Below, piece by piece: positions 14,058-21,964 of a stretch of DNA of 23,856 nucleotides. The notes beneath the pieces were generated by a model, which worked only from the letters and a program-made list of their open reading frames with translations, did no database searches and was not told the DNA's origin. A program made the position numbers and the translations under genes. Where the stretch lies: IMG/VR virus record IMGVR_UViG_3300031673_000482, positions 1-23,856 of that record. One strand, 5' to 3'. The stretch's first letter is position 1, and every line of letters begins with the position of its first letter. This DNA comes from a virus.

Positions 14058-14116
14058 GCCGCACAAGATTAGGTGGGGAGCCAAGGTTGCCAAGTAATCT
14101 TGCGGGCTTGCCTTCT
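14049..14116. repeat. Inverted repeat between divergent genes
   Basis: Left arm 14049-14071 and right arm 14095-14116 are complementary over about 22 bases, with a C/G mismatch and one extra base, around a 23-nt spacer. Both arms present GGCTTGCCTTCT outward, toward the muramidase on one side and the 14138 gene on the other. On the minus strand the hairpin is followed by TTTTTCCC (14049-14042), so it could also act as a leftward terminator. Confidence 0.9.
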
Positions 14117-14123
14117 GCTTTGA

Positions 14124-14132
14124 TGGTATGAT
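14124..14132 (+). promoter_or_regulatory. Candidate extended -10 promoter for the 14138 gene
   Basis: TGGTATGAT matches an extended -10 (TGn followed by a near-consensus hexamer), ending 5 nt before ATG 14138. No proper -35 is seen at 17 bp, but TTGCCT of the inverted repeat lies 13 bp upstream. A transcript from here would be nearly leaderless. Confidence 0.45.
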
Positions 14133-14137
14133 GAAGC

Positions 14138-14800
14138 ATGGCACGTAATCAAGGCATAGTCATAGTTAACTTTGACGCTGGGCTCTTTAAGCGGGACGTG
14201 TTGCGCTTCGCAAAGAAACAAGTGCCGTATGCGATAGCTACGGCGTTAAACGCAACGATCCTAGACACTAAAGAGCAACTGATAGAGGATCTACCGAAGA
14301 CGTTTACGATCCGCTCTGATTGGACTGAGAAAGGGATACGTGTAAGGCTCGCCAAAAAAACCAAGCTAGGCGCCAGCGTAGGAACGGTTGATGAATACAT
14401 GCGGCGGCAAGCCGTTGGCGACACAAAGAAGCCCAAAGATGCGAGAATGTTGGGGGTTCCGGTCAAAGCAAGGGCGAACCCCAAAACGAAAATTACACCA
14501 GCGCTATGGCCAGGCCCTATCCAAAGGAAACAAAAGGGCTTCTACCGTGAAACCAAAAGTGGCGGCAAAATGCTGCTAGTCCCTAGGCGCCCAAGGAAGC
14601 CGAAGAAAGGCAGAGCGCGGCGCAAGCGTCGTGCAAACGCGAGCAAGGGAAAGCTCTTGCTTATGTACATCCTCAAATCTAGCATCTATGTACCGAAGCG
14701 CTGGCCACTAGAAAAAACGCTGCATATCGTAGCAACAAAGCGTTGGGTTCCGAATATGGCCAAGGCTTGGAAGCGCGCTCTAGCCAGCAAAAAGCGCTAG
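14138..14800 (+). CDS. Tail protein resembling lambda gpZ minor tail family
   Basis: The 220-residue, very basic product opens with a helical region (RFAKKQVPYAIATALNATILDTKEQLIEDL) followed by FTIRSDWTEKGIRVRLAKKTKLGASV. This parallels the start of lambda gpZ-type minor tail proteins, in which a VPxAxAxALNxT helix precedes an Ile-Arg-rich strand. The middle is Arg/Lys-rich (RRPRKPKKGRARRKRR) and the end has a conserved-looking KSSIYVPKRWPLEKTLHIVATKRW. Proteins of this family help complete or terminate the tail. ATG 14138 has no ribosome site. The orientation is odd: it is the only rightward gene in the late region, convergent with the tail fibre (their stops share CTAG 14797-14800). Family assignment is tentative; that it encodes a protein is likely. 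Confidence 0.75.
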   Translation: MARNQGIVIVNFDAGLFKRDVLRFAKKQVPYAIATALNATILDTKEQLIEDLPKTFTIRSDWTEKGIRVRLAKKTKLGASVGTVDEYMRRQAVGDTKKPKDARMLGVPVKARANPKTKITPALWPGPIQRKQKGFYRETKSGGKMLLVPRRPRKPKKGRARRKRRANASKGKLLLMYILKSSIYVPKRWPLEKTLHIVATKRWVPNMAKAWKRALASKKR

Positions 14801-16764
14801 CCTACGTAGCATAGTGCAATCCCGTAGCCTCGCTCCGAACCGTATGCACTAACGACTTGCATACATTGGATCGCCTTACCAGCGCCGGGCTCGTTTGCGT
14901 GCATTCCAAGCCCTTGCTTGCCTGGTACAACGAAGCCGCCGGGCTCAACACTAGCGTCCACTAGCACGCGGATTTGACCTAGCAGTCCAACGGCCGTCCA
15001 CTCTTCCGGGCGCTTGTCACGCGGTACATAGGACATTGCAGAATCATATTTCGGGTTGATCAACGCGCGGCCGTCTTCGTCGCAAAGAGGCGCGCCCATT
15101 TCATCCCGCAGATACCGATCGTGCCAACCAAGCGGCGCGCTGTTCGCCAGCGTCGCGGGCGCTACCGATACCACGCCAAGGATCCGATCGCCAACGCCAG
15201 CGATAGCGACGCGCCCTTTGGCCAGCGTAACGATTGCCCCACGCGGGATCGTTCCTAGCTCGAGGTTTTCAAAGCACTCGGCATAGTCCGCAGTTCCCGC
15301 ACCAATCGTTCCATCCGAATAGATATCACCAGAATCTGATTCGATGCGCCAAGTCTGCCCACCGCTCGTTCCTCCGCAGATCGATCGCGTGTTTGCAACC
15401 GTGATCGCTCCGGTTCCAAAGTCACTAGCCACAACCAGCGTGGAACTGCCCGAAACAGTGAGATCACCAGTGCAACCGATGATCGTTGCGCCCGATCCAG
15501 AAGCCAGCGGTCCAACACTCCCGGTTCCTTTCTGGCTTGTGATTGCTGCGGAAGCGTTGCCGTTTGCCGTAACAGCGCCGCGGCAAGCAATCAAAGCGAC
15601 CGCTTCCCCACCGCTGATTGTAGGGATTGCGGTAGTCACGCGGGCGCAAGCTACGATCGCCCCGGCTTCCGAGATTCCGCCGATGATTCCGCCATTACTT
15701 GCGCAAATCCACGATCTGCCGTTGGTGGTATTGATCGTGACATTTCCGCAAGCAACAGCCGCGATGTCCGTCCCTTGCGCGACGCTGACACTATCACAAG
15801 CCGCGGCAAGGGAGCGAACCGCGGAGGCGCCGATCGTTGTAGGCGAAGCCGTAGAACCATAGCAACCGACGATTGCACTATGAGTGCCTGCGTTGGAACA
15901 ATCGGCGCCACCTAGCGCTTGGCCTTCGCTGGCGATCGTGAGAAGGTATGCGCCGCCCGCTATGGTGCTAGCTCGTTTTGAGACTGCAACCATAGAGCTA
16001 GGGCTATTGGCTAGGCCGTTTTCGGCGCCGATTACGGATGAAGCAACGGCACCGGCAAGACTACCACCTGTTGCGCCTATAACAACCGTGTTTGCTGCGC
16101 CGCTGGTATCGCTGGATAGAGAAGCCGCAATGAAAGAGTAATCAGCGCTCGCGATATCGCAACTAGCACTTGAAAGAATACAAGCAGTACTATTGGTGGC
16201 TGCGATCGTGCAAGTGTCCGAAGCTGCGATCACCCTTTCAGTACCAGCGCCCGAAACGATCTGACAACTAGTGGATCCAATAACGGCGCACTGTACACCG
16301 GCAACAACGCCAGCCGAAGATCCGGCCGCAAAGGCGTTGGTTCCGGTAACAGCAAGTCCATTACAAGCAATAGCTGCGGCTTGCGTGCCAGATACCAGGC
16401 AAACATTAGACGCAACAACGCTAGCATTCAGCCCATTCGCTTGGCTAGCAATGCAGCCTAGCAGGGTATTGGTATGGGTTGTTGAGCTAACGCCAGTATC
16501 TGAGATATCAGACTTCAAGCCCGCCACTTCGCTGATATTACCAAGCGCCGTTGCGAGCTGGTTATTGCTAGTCTTGCTGAGAATTCCGCCCGTCGCCTCT
16601 ATTGCGTTGGCGATCTCTTCTTGGACTGCGTTTAGCCAGTCCGTTGTAACTACGGTTCCGCGAGTGCTGGTGCCAGTGTCCGCCTTGCGGAAATATCCAG
16701 GCGTTCCAAGCGCGCTAGGCGTTGGCAATACTGCAACATTGTCCGGGCCGTCGATTCTGTACAT
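14797..16764 (-). CDS. Tail fibre, Cys-rich beta-roll with C-terminal Peptidase_G2-like domain
   Basis: The N-terminal ~60 residues (MYRIDGPDNVAV...TVVTTDWLNAVQEEIANAIEATGG) are a typical baseplate-attachment domain of phage fibres. Residues ~100-485 are Gly/Ser/Ala/Thr-rich repeats of about 13-16 residues with alternating small hydrophobics (AVIGSTSC, TIAATNSTAC, ILSSASC), like trimeric left-handed beta-rolls. Unusually they carry 17 Cys at similar places. From ~491 (TADYAECFENLELG...GDRILGVVSVAPATLANSAPLGWHDRYLRDEMG) the sequence resembles the Peptidase_G2 intramolecular chaperone domain, which folds the trimer and cuts itself off. The C-terminal part of the gene would then be absent from the mature fibre. 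It should bind the host surface. It is the last gene of the tail operon. The start ATG 16764 has AGGGA about 9 nt upstream. Confidence 0.85.
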   Translation of the reverse strand: MYRIDGPDNVAVLPTPSALGTPGYFRKADTGTSTRGTVVTTDWLNAVQEEIANAIEATGGILSKTSNNQLATALGNISEVAGLKSDISDTGVSSTTHTNTLLGCIASQANGLNASVVASNVCLVSGTQAAAIACNGLAVTGTNAFAAGSSAGVVAGVQCAVIGSTSCQIVSGAGTERVIAASDTCTIAATNSTACILSSASCDIASADYSFIAASLSSDTSGAANTVVIGATGGSLAGAVASSVIGAENGLANSPSSMVAVSKRASTIAGGAYLLTIASEGQALGGADCSNAGTHSAIVGCYGSTASPTTIGASAVRSLAAACDSVSVAQGTDIAAVACGNVTINTTNGRSWICASNGGIIGGISEAGAIVACARVTTAIPTISGGEAVALIACRGAVTANGNASAAITSQKGTGSVGPLASGSGATIIGCTGDLTVSGSSTLVVASDFGTGAITVANTRSICGGTSGGQTWRIESDSGDIYSDGTIGAGTADYAECFENLELGTIPRGAIVTLAKGRVAIAGVGDRILGVVSVAPATLANSAPLGWHDRYLRDEMGAPLCDEDGRALINPKYDSAMSYVPRDKRPEEWTAVGLLGQIRVLVDASVEPGGFVVPGKQGLGMHANEPGAGKAIQCMQVVSAYGSERGYGIALCYVG

Positions 16765-16773
16765 TGCTAGTCC

Positions 16774-17385
16774 CTAGGTAGGCGTTGCCACTTCGTTTGC
16801 TCGCAAGCCGTCAATGGCTATCGCGATTGTATTAGCTGGCTTGATATTGTTGAAGAGTGCCAGCAAGCGATCCCAACCAAGCGCCGGCGCTGTAAGCCGC
16901 CAAACATACCAGACAAAGGACCAGCTATCCCAATCGTAAGCGCGCTCGTCGCTAGCGCTTTCGTCCGCGCGAAACAACGTAGGGACTTGAATCTCTATGT
17001 CGGTTTCGTAGCCGAGTGCGATCGCTGCGTCATAGAGGATCTGGGGCTGCGTTCCGCCGCGCGCCAGGAACCGAGAGAGTACCGAGGCAATCCGATCCAC
17101 AAGCAACGTCGGCGGACTTGGATCGTCGGGATCTGGCAAGCCTAGTACACGTTCCCAGCCGTCTATCAGTTCACTAGTTGTTCTAGGATCGGCTTCCTCT
17201 AGAATATCTAGCAGCCTATTATGCACGGTAGCGAGCTGGGGCGAAAGCCCGGCAAGCGTCAACGTCAATCCGCTTGCTGGATCTCTCGTATCCCAAGCCT
17301 TGCCGCGGGGAATAAGCCGCCCTAGCAATTCAGCGTAGTCAACAGCCGCAAGGCGATCGGCAAATTTAGTAGCAATCGGAATCAT
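16774..17385 (-). CDS. Baseplate protein, Mu gp48/YmfQ family (DUF2313)
   Basis: The 203-residue product shows the family pattern: Y-x-x-L-L-x-x-L-I-P-R-G-K-A-W near residues 17-31, a RLLDILEEADPRTT segment, DGWERVLGLP(D), then an Arg-Gly-Gly-rich helix (ARGGTQPQILYDAAIALGYE) and a C-terminal FNNIKPANT. In Mu-like phages this protein lies at the rim of the baseplate, between gp47 and the fibre. ATG 17385 overlaps the previous stop by 4 nt (ATGA). It matches its expected place between the gp47 and fibre genes. Confidence 0.88.
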   Translation of the reverse strand: MIPIATKFADRLAAVDYAELLGRLIPRGKAWDTRDPASGLTLTLAGLSPQLATVHNRLLDILEEADPRTTSELIDGWERVLGLPDPDDPSPPTLLVDRIASVLSRFLARGGTQPQILYDAAIALGYETDIEIQVPTLFRADESASDERAYDWDSWSFVWYVWRLTAPALGWDRLLALFNNIKPANTIAIAIDGLRANEVATPT

Positions 17386-18527
17386 GGCAGATAAACCACG
17401 CCACTAAGATATGGGAAGTTATCGGCGCCGATCGTTACGTCCGCTGGCGTTCCGCCGTCTATGCCTGTCAGCTCGTGGGAATCTTCGCCCGGCGCTGCGT
17501 CAATAGCGCCCCAAAATTGGCTGACTTTAAGCGTTCCGCCGGGGCGCGCTTTCTGAAGCATCATTGCTTGCAATGAGTCTTCAACCGCGGCGCGGACTTC
17601 TGGCGTATCGGGATCAAGGTTTGTGATCTCTACAGCTATGCCTTGTGCTGTAATTTCTGGGATCGTAATACGATCCCCAATCAAAGGCGCTGGGCTTTTT
17701 GCGTCCGCGTACGGGAATGGACTAGCGGAAGGATCGCCCCGAACGTAAAGCCTCGCTGCCAAAACCTCGGCCGATGAAGGGATAGCCAAAAGAGGATCGC
17801 CAGTGGGACCGGGCTCTACTATAAAGCGGATCGTCACTTCGCCTAGCACTGGCGTATTTGGGTAGACATAAACCTCGCGTGTATTGGCTACGGCTTCCTT
17901 AGTCCATTGAACGAAATCAGAAACCGCGCCGCCTTCGGGCGGATCGGACATACGATCCAGAACGCGATCGCGCTCTGATTCTGTACCTTCATCGTCGACG
18001 CCTCCGGTCAAACCTGGCGATTGCACTAGGTTTTCCGTATTGACGCCAGCGATCGGGCTCGATAGGTACAGAGCAACGCCAGTTTCCGCATTGCCGGCCG
18101 CGCCCGCGTCGACGGCTTCAATCGCGACGTTGGCGATTCCGCCACCGCTGATAGTTGCCGGCGCAAGTGTGACATAGACAAAGCCGTTAGCGCGCACAAC
18201 GGGGGTTGCTGTAGGGATTACGGTTGCTGGGGTTCCCGTGAATTGCGTTGTGCCATTCGCGCGTTCGCCAGCAACATCGGGCAAACCCCATAACTTGCGC
18301 CAGCGCCTTACACCGGCGGCGCTTGCAAGATCGGGAAGGATCTCATTTGAGATTGAAAGAGCGAACTTGTAGAGAAGCCAGTTAACGCCGCCTAGTGCCA
18401 TAGCCAAGGCGCGGGTTGCTCTGCGGCGGATCCTCGAATCAGCGCCCGGCAATGCGGCGTTAACGTCATTTTGTACGCTGGTAACGCAGTCCGCAAGAGT
18501 TGGAATCGTGAAGCCGGAATCCGCCAT
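17382..18527 (-). CDS. Baseplate J-like protein (Mu gp47 family)
   Basis: The 381-residue product has family features: an N-terminal helix region (FTIPTLADCVTSVQNDVNAALPGAD), WLLYKFALSISNEILPDLASAAGVRRWRKLWGL, a beta domain, then GLTGGVDDEGTESERDRVLDRMSDPPEGGAVSDFVQWTKEA. The last element (D-x-E-(S/T)-x-x-x-x-R-x-L then P-x-x-G-(G/T)-x-x-D-(F/Y)) is the hallmark of baseplate J proteins. It builds the wedge around the tail spike hub. The start ATG 18527 lies 3 nt after the previous stop. Confidence 0.92.
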   Translation of the reverse strand: MADSGFTIPTLADCVTSVQNDVNAALPGADSRIRRRATRALAMALGGVNWLLYKFALSISNEILPDLASAAGVRRWRKLWGLPDVAGERANGTTQFTGTPATVIPTATPVVRANGFVYVTLAPATISGGGIANVAIEAVDAGAAGNAETGVALYLSSPIAGVNTENLVQSPGLTGGVDDEGTESERDRVLDRMSDPPEGGAVSDFVQWTKEAVANTREVYVYPNTPVLGEVTIRFIVEPGPTGDPLLAIPSSAEVLAARLYVRGDPSASPFPYADAKSPAPLIGDRITIPEITAQGIAVEITNLDPDTPEVRAAVEDSLQAMMLQKARPGGTLKVSQFWGAIDAAPGEDSHELTGIDGGTPADVTIGADNFPYLSGVVYLP

Positions 18528-18530
18528 AGC

Positions 18531-19052
18531 TTAACCCCAAGTGATACCATAGCGTAGCGTTTCAGGCGTATCGCCAGGCTTGCGCGTCATAACGATCAAG
18601 ATATCAACGCGGTTCCGATCTACCAGTTCCGCGGACGCTTCAATCTTAGTCAAGATCCGATCCGCCACAAGCCAATCAACCGAAGTCTGAGCATGACGCG
18701 CAATCGTTTCGATTGTCAGCGATCCAGCGGCGCCGCCTTCGGCTACGATTCGCGCCCGGTCCGCAAGGTGCAACCGCCCGCCCCATTCGTCGCCTTCCGT
18801 TTCTGGGAACGTATCGCCCCAGTACCCTTTCTGATCTGTAGATCCTGGCGTCAGCTCTGACAATTCCACGCGACGATCGGTAAAGAGGCTAGCAAAGATA
18901 GATGCCTCAAAGTCTTCTAGCGAGTTGCCCGGTACACCGTTTGCGGGATCCGCACTCCATTCGTCCGGCGGCGGAAAGATTGAAGGCTCGCCAGCTTGCG
19001 GACCGTCAATGTCCATTACAACCGATCGGGTTTCTGTAGCCAGGCTAATCAT
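18531..19052 (-). CDS. Baseplate protein, Mu gp46 family
   Basis: The 173-residue product begins with a proline/acid-rich stretch and contains LFTDRRVELSELTPGSTDQKGYWGDTFPE, matching the L-F-T-D-x-R-a-x-x-d-x-x-x-p-d-x-x-D-x-x-G-W-W-(G/A) pattern of Mu gp46. The C-terminal half (ARHAQTSVDWLVADRILTKIEASAELVDRNRVDILIVM) also fits. It is a baseplate wedge-type component. It starts at ATG 19052, 14 nt after the gp45 stop, with AAGG about 13 nt upstream. Confidence 0.88.
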   Translation of the reverse strand: MISLATETRSVVMDIDGPQAGEPSIFPPPDEWSADPANGVPGNSLEDFEASIFASLFTDRRVELSELTPGSTDQKGYWGDTFPETEGDEWGGRLHLADRARIVAEGGAAGSLTIETIARHAQTSVDWLVADRILTKIEASAELVDRNRVDILIVMTRKPGDTPETLRYGITWG

Positions 19053-19066
19053 GCTCTGATTCTACC

Positions 19067-19678
19067 TTAGTCAACAGCTTTAACCAATGAGGATCCACTT
19101 GTGATCGTGCCGTTCATGCTAGTGATCGGAGTAACAGCGCCGGGAGCAATGACATTGATTGCGGCTTGCACTTGCCCGATCCAATCGTCAAAAGCCGAAT
19201 CGCTGGTTATTGGGTCGCCTTCCCGCGCAACGCCTTTCGTCGCACCGTCGCCAAGCTCGATTGTGTCGCCATTGCTGACAATAACAACCTCGGCTTCACG
19301 CAACTCTAGCCTATGCCCATGGATATCCCATAGGGTGACATCACCAGCGCTAGCCAGTTTCGGGCGATCTTCTCGGTATGCCGTAGCGATTACGGCTTGC
19401 ACGTTAGGCTCGCCACCTAAGCGCAGCAAGATCGCTTCAGATCCTTTTGGTGGCGAAGAGGTAAACCCATAGTGCGCAAAGTTTTCAATCTCGTCTTGGA
19501 TCTCGGGATCGTCGCCTTCTCCGTCAAGCGCGCCCATAACCTCGAGTTGCAGAGTTTGCAGCTTTGGACTGTCATTGATGAGCTGGATAACAGCGCGCCG
19601 GATCATGTTTGCAGCCCGGATCCGAAGTGGTCTAGTAGCCTCAGATATGCGACGCTCGGTTTCGCTGAATAGGCTCAT
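19067..19678 (-). CDS. Baseplate spike protein, Mu gp45 family
   Basis: The product has 203 residues from ATG 19678, chosen because it overlaps the previous TGA in an ATGA; ATG 19693 is a longer alternative, with a ribosome-like GGAG too close to it. The family signs are LQTLQLEVMGALDGEGDDPEIQDEIENFAHYGFTSSPPKGSEAILLRLGG, where hydrophobic-Gly-rich beta strands precede the F(T/S)SxPxxGxE motif of Mu gp45 spikes. The C-terminus (GDTIELGD...INVIAPGAVTP) continues the beta-helix tip region. The trimeric spike pierces the outer membrane when the tail contracts. Confidence 0.85.
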   Translation of the reverse strand: MSLFSETERRISEATRPLRIRAANMIRRAVIQLINDSPKLQTLQLEVMGALDGEGDDPEIQDEIENFAHYGFTSSPPKGSEAILLRLGGEPNVQAVIATAYREDRPKLASAGDVTLWDIHGHRLELREAEVVIVSNGDTIELGDGATKGVAREGDPITSDSAFDDWIGQVQAAINVIAPGAVTPITSMNGTITSGSSLVKAVD

Positions 19679-20766
19679 ACTGGCGACCGCCATGCTCCAA
19701 TGGATCGCTTTGTCTTCTCGGGCAACCTAGCATAGTAGCCATATTCCGGACCTAGCGTAAGCTCTGCCGTTGTGCCGTCTTCTGAAGACTTGTGCAAACC
19801 GACATTGGTGATCAAGAGTCTTCCTGAAACCCGCATAAATGGATCGTCCACTTCAACCGTTGTGCCTGGTTGCCATAGGTTGCCGTCGCTACGATACCAG
19901 CCGCAAAGGGTATAGCTAACAGAGCTTGCGCGCCCGATCCTTGTTGCGGCTTCCCATTGTGCCCGAGCCTTACACCTAGCAGTGCTAGATCCTTCGCCAG
20001 TCATAACCAGAACGCGGGCGCGCCCGATCGCCGTTGTGCGTTCTAAAGCCTCGATTCCAGCCGCAAGATCTCCGAAGCCTTCGTCCGTCCCTACGGCTTG
20101 TCCCTTGCACCTATAGGTAGAATACACTTGAGAAGCATCAAACGTACCTTCCGCGGATTTGATGTTGACTCCGCGCCGCAAAACGTCATTAGGCGAAGCA
20201 CTAAAGCTCCCGTCAACGGCGCGTTGTAGGACGAGATCTCCGTCAGCGTCATCATAAACGAGAAAGCCAAAGCGCTCGGTTAGGCTTTCGATTGCGTCAA
20301 ACACTTTGTCGCCAACGTCAATCGAAAACCGATCTACTAGCTCGCCTATATCTCCGTCTACAGTGGCGGATATACCGTGCGGATCAAGCATTTCCAGCAA
20401 GATCGCACCAACGGATTGGCGGTTAAAGCGCCGCTTGCCAACATGGCACGAATCAATCAAATCACCAGTGCGGCTTCTGCCATTGATCGTGATCCGAGAT
20501 CCGGCCGGATCATAGCTCGGGTTAATACCGTCAACGTATCCTGTCAGAACCTTCCGCTTGCGCTGCGGCGGACCGATGAAGATCTCGCAAGCGTCGCCAA
20601 GGTAGATCTCACCTTGGCTTACTTTCTCAGCGTCCCGCGTCGATTCGATCGCGAAGTCCCGCGCGCCAGTCTCTATGCCGTAGGATACATCTACAGTCTG
20701 CCAGATCGGATAGTCTCGCCCGCCTATCCTAAGCGTCAACGTGTGTTGCTCTTCGAAGGTAGGCAT
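19675..20766 (-). CDS. Baseplate hub protein, Mu gpP/late-control D family
   Basis: The 363-residue product follows the gp44/gpP pattern: an N-terminal beta domain (TLTLRIGGRDYPIWQTVDVSYGIETGARDFAIEST), GYVDGINPSYDPAGSRITINGRSRTGDLIDSC, then FDAIESLTERFGFLVYDDADGDLVLQRA, an AxAQWEA helix (CKARAQWEAATRIGRA), and WQPGTTVEVDDPFMRVSGRLLIT. These are hallmark segments of the phage hub proteins that cap the tail tube and hold the spike. It starts at ATG 20766, in a TAATG overlap with the previous stop, and is followed by the spike gene with an ATGA overlap. Confidence 0.9.
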   Translation of the reverse strand: MPTFEEQHTLTLRIGGRDYPIWQTVDVSYGIETGARDFAIESTRDAEKVSQGEIYLGDACEIFIGPPQRKRKVLTGYVDGINPSYDPAGSRITINGRSRTGDLIDSCHVGKRRFNRQSVGAILLEMLDPHGISATVDGDIGELVDRFSIDVGDKVFDAIESLTERFGFLVYDDADGDLVLQRAVDGSFSASPNDVLRRGVNIKSAEGTFDASQVYSTYRCKGQAVGTDEGFGDLAAGIEALERTTAIGRARVLVMTGEGSSTARCKARAQWEAATRIGRASSVSYTLCGWYRSDGNLWQPGTTVEVDDPFMRVSGRLLITNVGLHKSSEDGTTAELTLGPEYGYYARLPEKTKRSIGAWRSPV

Positions 20767-21962
20767 TAGCTACTCAAAACTTGGATCGTTCCTGGCCTAA
20801 TAAAGCCGCCATGCACAATGCCGTTGCGATCTTGGATCTCTTCGGCGCGTTCAGCGTCCGCATAAAGATCCCATGCAATCTCTAGTGAGCTAGTGACGCT
20901 CCCGATCTCTAGGTCACGCAACTCCGCGAGATCTTCCGCGAACGAAGTGAGCCAACCATATAGCGCGTTCGCGCCATCAATGAGTGTACGATACACAATG
21001 CGATCGATTGGTGTATCCCCTTCCGCGTCCGCAAGCTCTGATAGCTCGTCCCGCACTGCGATCGCTTCATCATAGACCACAAAATCGGTATTCTTCGCTG
21101 CCTTGATTGCCTCGGCTAGTGCAACCCGCTGGATCAATGCCGAGGTTGCGTCCGCGTTGCTAGCGATCGTCGCCTCGGTCGGGTTTGTTGGCATTGACGC
21201 TGCGTCCGGTATAAGTACCGAACGGCGCAAGCGTGCCAGCGCAATCAACACTCCAAGATCTCCGATAGCTTGGATCGCTGCTAGATGATTCGATAGAATG
21301 GCCACCGTAGCCATTGCATAGGGTGTAGAAGCCAACGCAGCTTGCGAGGCTAGGGCAGACTGCAAAGCGGTTGGATCTTCGATTGTGGCCTTACGAGGAG
21401 TGCGCATAGCCGATCGTATGTCAGAGATACGAGACAAGAGATCAAGCCCGGCGCTTTCTTGTGCTACTCCCGGTTCAGTCTCTACTGAATAGGCAGCGGT
21501 AAACTCGGCGGAAGCAAGAGTTGTCAGCTCGTCCGCCTTAGTGTCAACAATAGCATCCTCCGACTCAAACCAAATCAACCCGGCGCTCGCGAGATCCTCG
21601 GTAAAGGACAAGGAAAACCTAGCCTCGCCTTGCGTGCCTAGCCCTTCCGCGATCGTCCACGATCTGCAAATGCACTGGCGCTCGCCCCAGCGAGGATGGA
21701 TCAAAAGCCCCGCGCCTGATTGCAGCGCTACGATTAGATCTTGCGTCCCTAGGTGGTAGTCGTCACCTACCACGTAAGCGTCAAATGAGAAGCGCTCTAT
21801 TTTGTTGCCTGCGTTTTCGGTATTGCCTTCATCGCGCCCGTAATACTCATGATCGGCGCCACGAATTCCGCCTTCGCGGGTTTGCTGCGTCACCTTGAAT
21901 GGGATACCGCGGAAACTAGCATCAACTAGAGATCTAAACCATTCGGGATCTTGCATTGCCAT
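20766..21962 (-). CDS. DNA circularisation/tail protein, Mu gpN family
   Basis: The first ~120 residues are diagnostic of the family: EWFRSLVDASFRGIPFKVT, GGIRGADHEYYGRDEGNTENAG, FSFDAYVVGDDY, then HPRWGERQC and EARFSLSFTED. The remaining ~280 residues are helical and Ala-rich, as in other members, and end in GFIRPGTIQVLSS. The protein sits between tape measure and hub genes; its Mu homologue is a tail/baseplate component despite the old 'circularisation' name. The start is ATG 21962 (ATG 21956 also possible), 2 nt after the tape measure stop. Confidence 0.88.
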   Translation of the reverse strand: MAMQDPEWFRSLVDASFRGIPFKVTQQTREGGIRGADHEYYGRDEGNTENAGNKIERFSFDAYVVGDDYHLGTQDLIVALQSGAGLLIHPRWGERQCICRSWTIAEGLGTQGEARFSLSFTEDLASAGLIWFESEDAIVDTKADELTTLASAEFTAAYSVETEPGVAQESAGLDLLSRISDIRSAMRTPRKATIEDPTALQSALASQAALASTPYAMATVAILSNHLAAIQAIGDLGVLIALARLRRSVLIPDAASMPTNPTEATIASNADATSALIQRVALAEAIKAAKNTDFVVYDEAIAVRDELSELADAEGDTPIDRIVYRTLIDGANALYGWLTSFAEDLAELRDLEIGSVTSSLEIAWDLYADAERAEEIQDRNGIVHGGFIRPGTIQVLSS

Positions 21963-21964
21963 AG

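Noticed and set aside
13873-14097. 74-aa plus-strand frame overlapping the muramidase 5' end
   Set aside because: It is antisense to the conserved GH25 N-terminus and runs through the inverted repeat; the product has no recognisable features.
15344-15862. 172-aa plus-strand frame inside the tail fibre
   Set aside because: Antisense shadow caused by the repetitive Ala/Ser/Gly coding sequence; the minus-strand fibre has clear domains at both ends.
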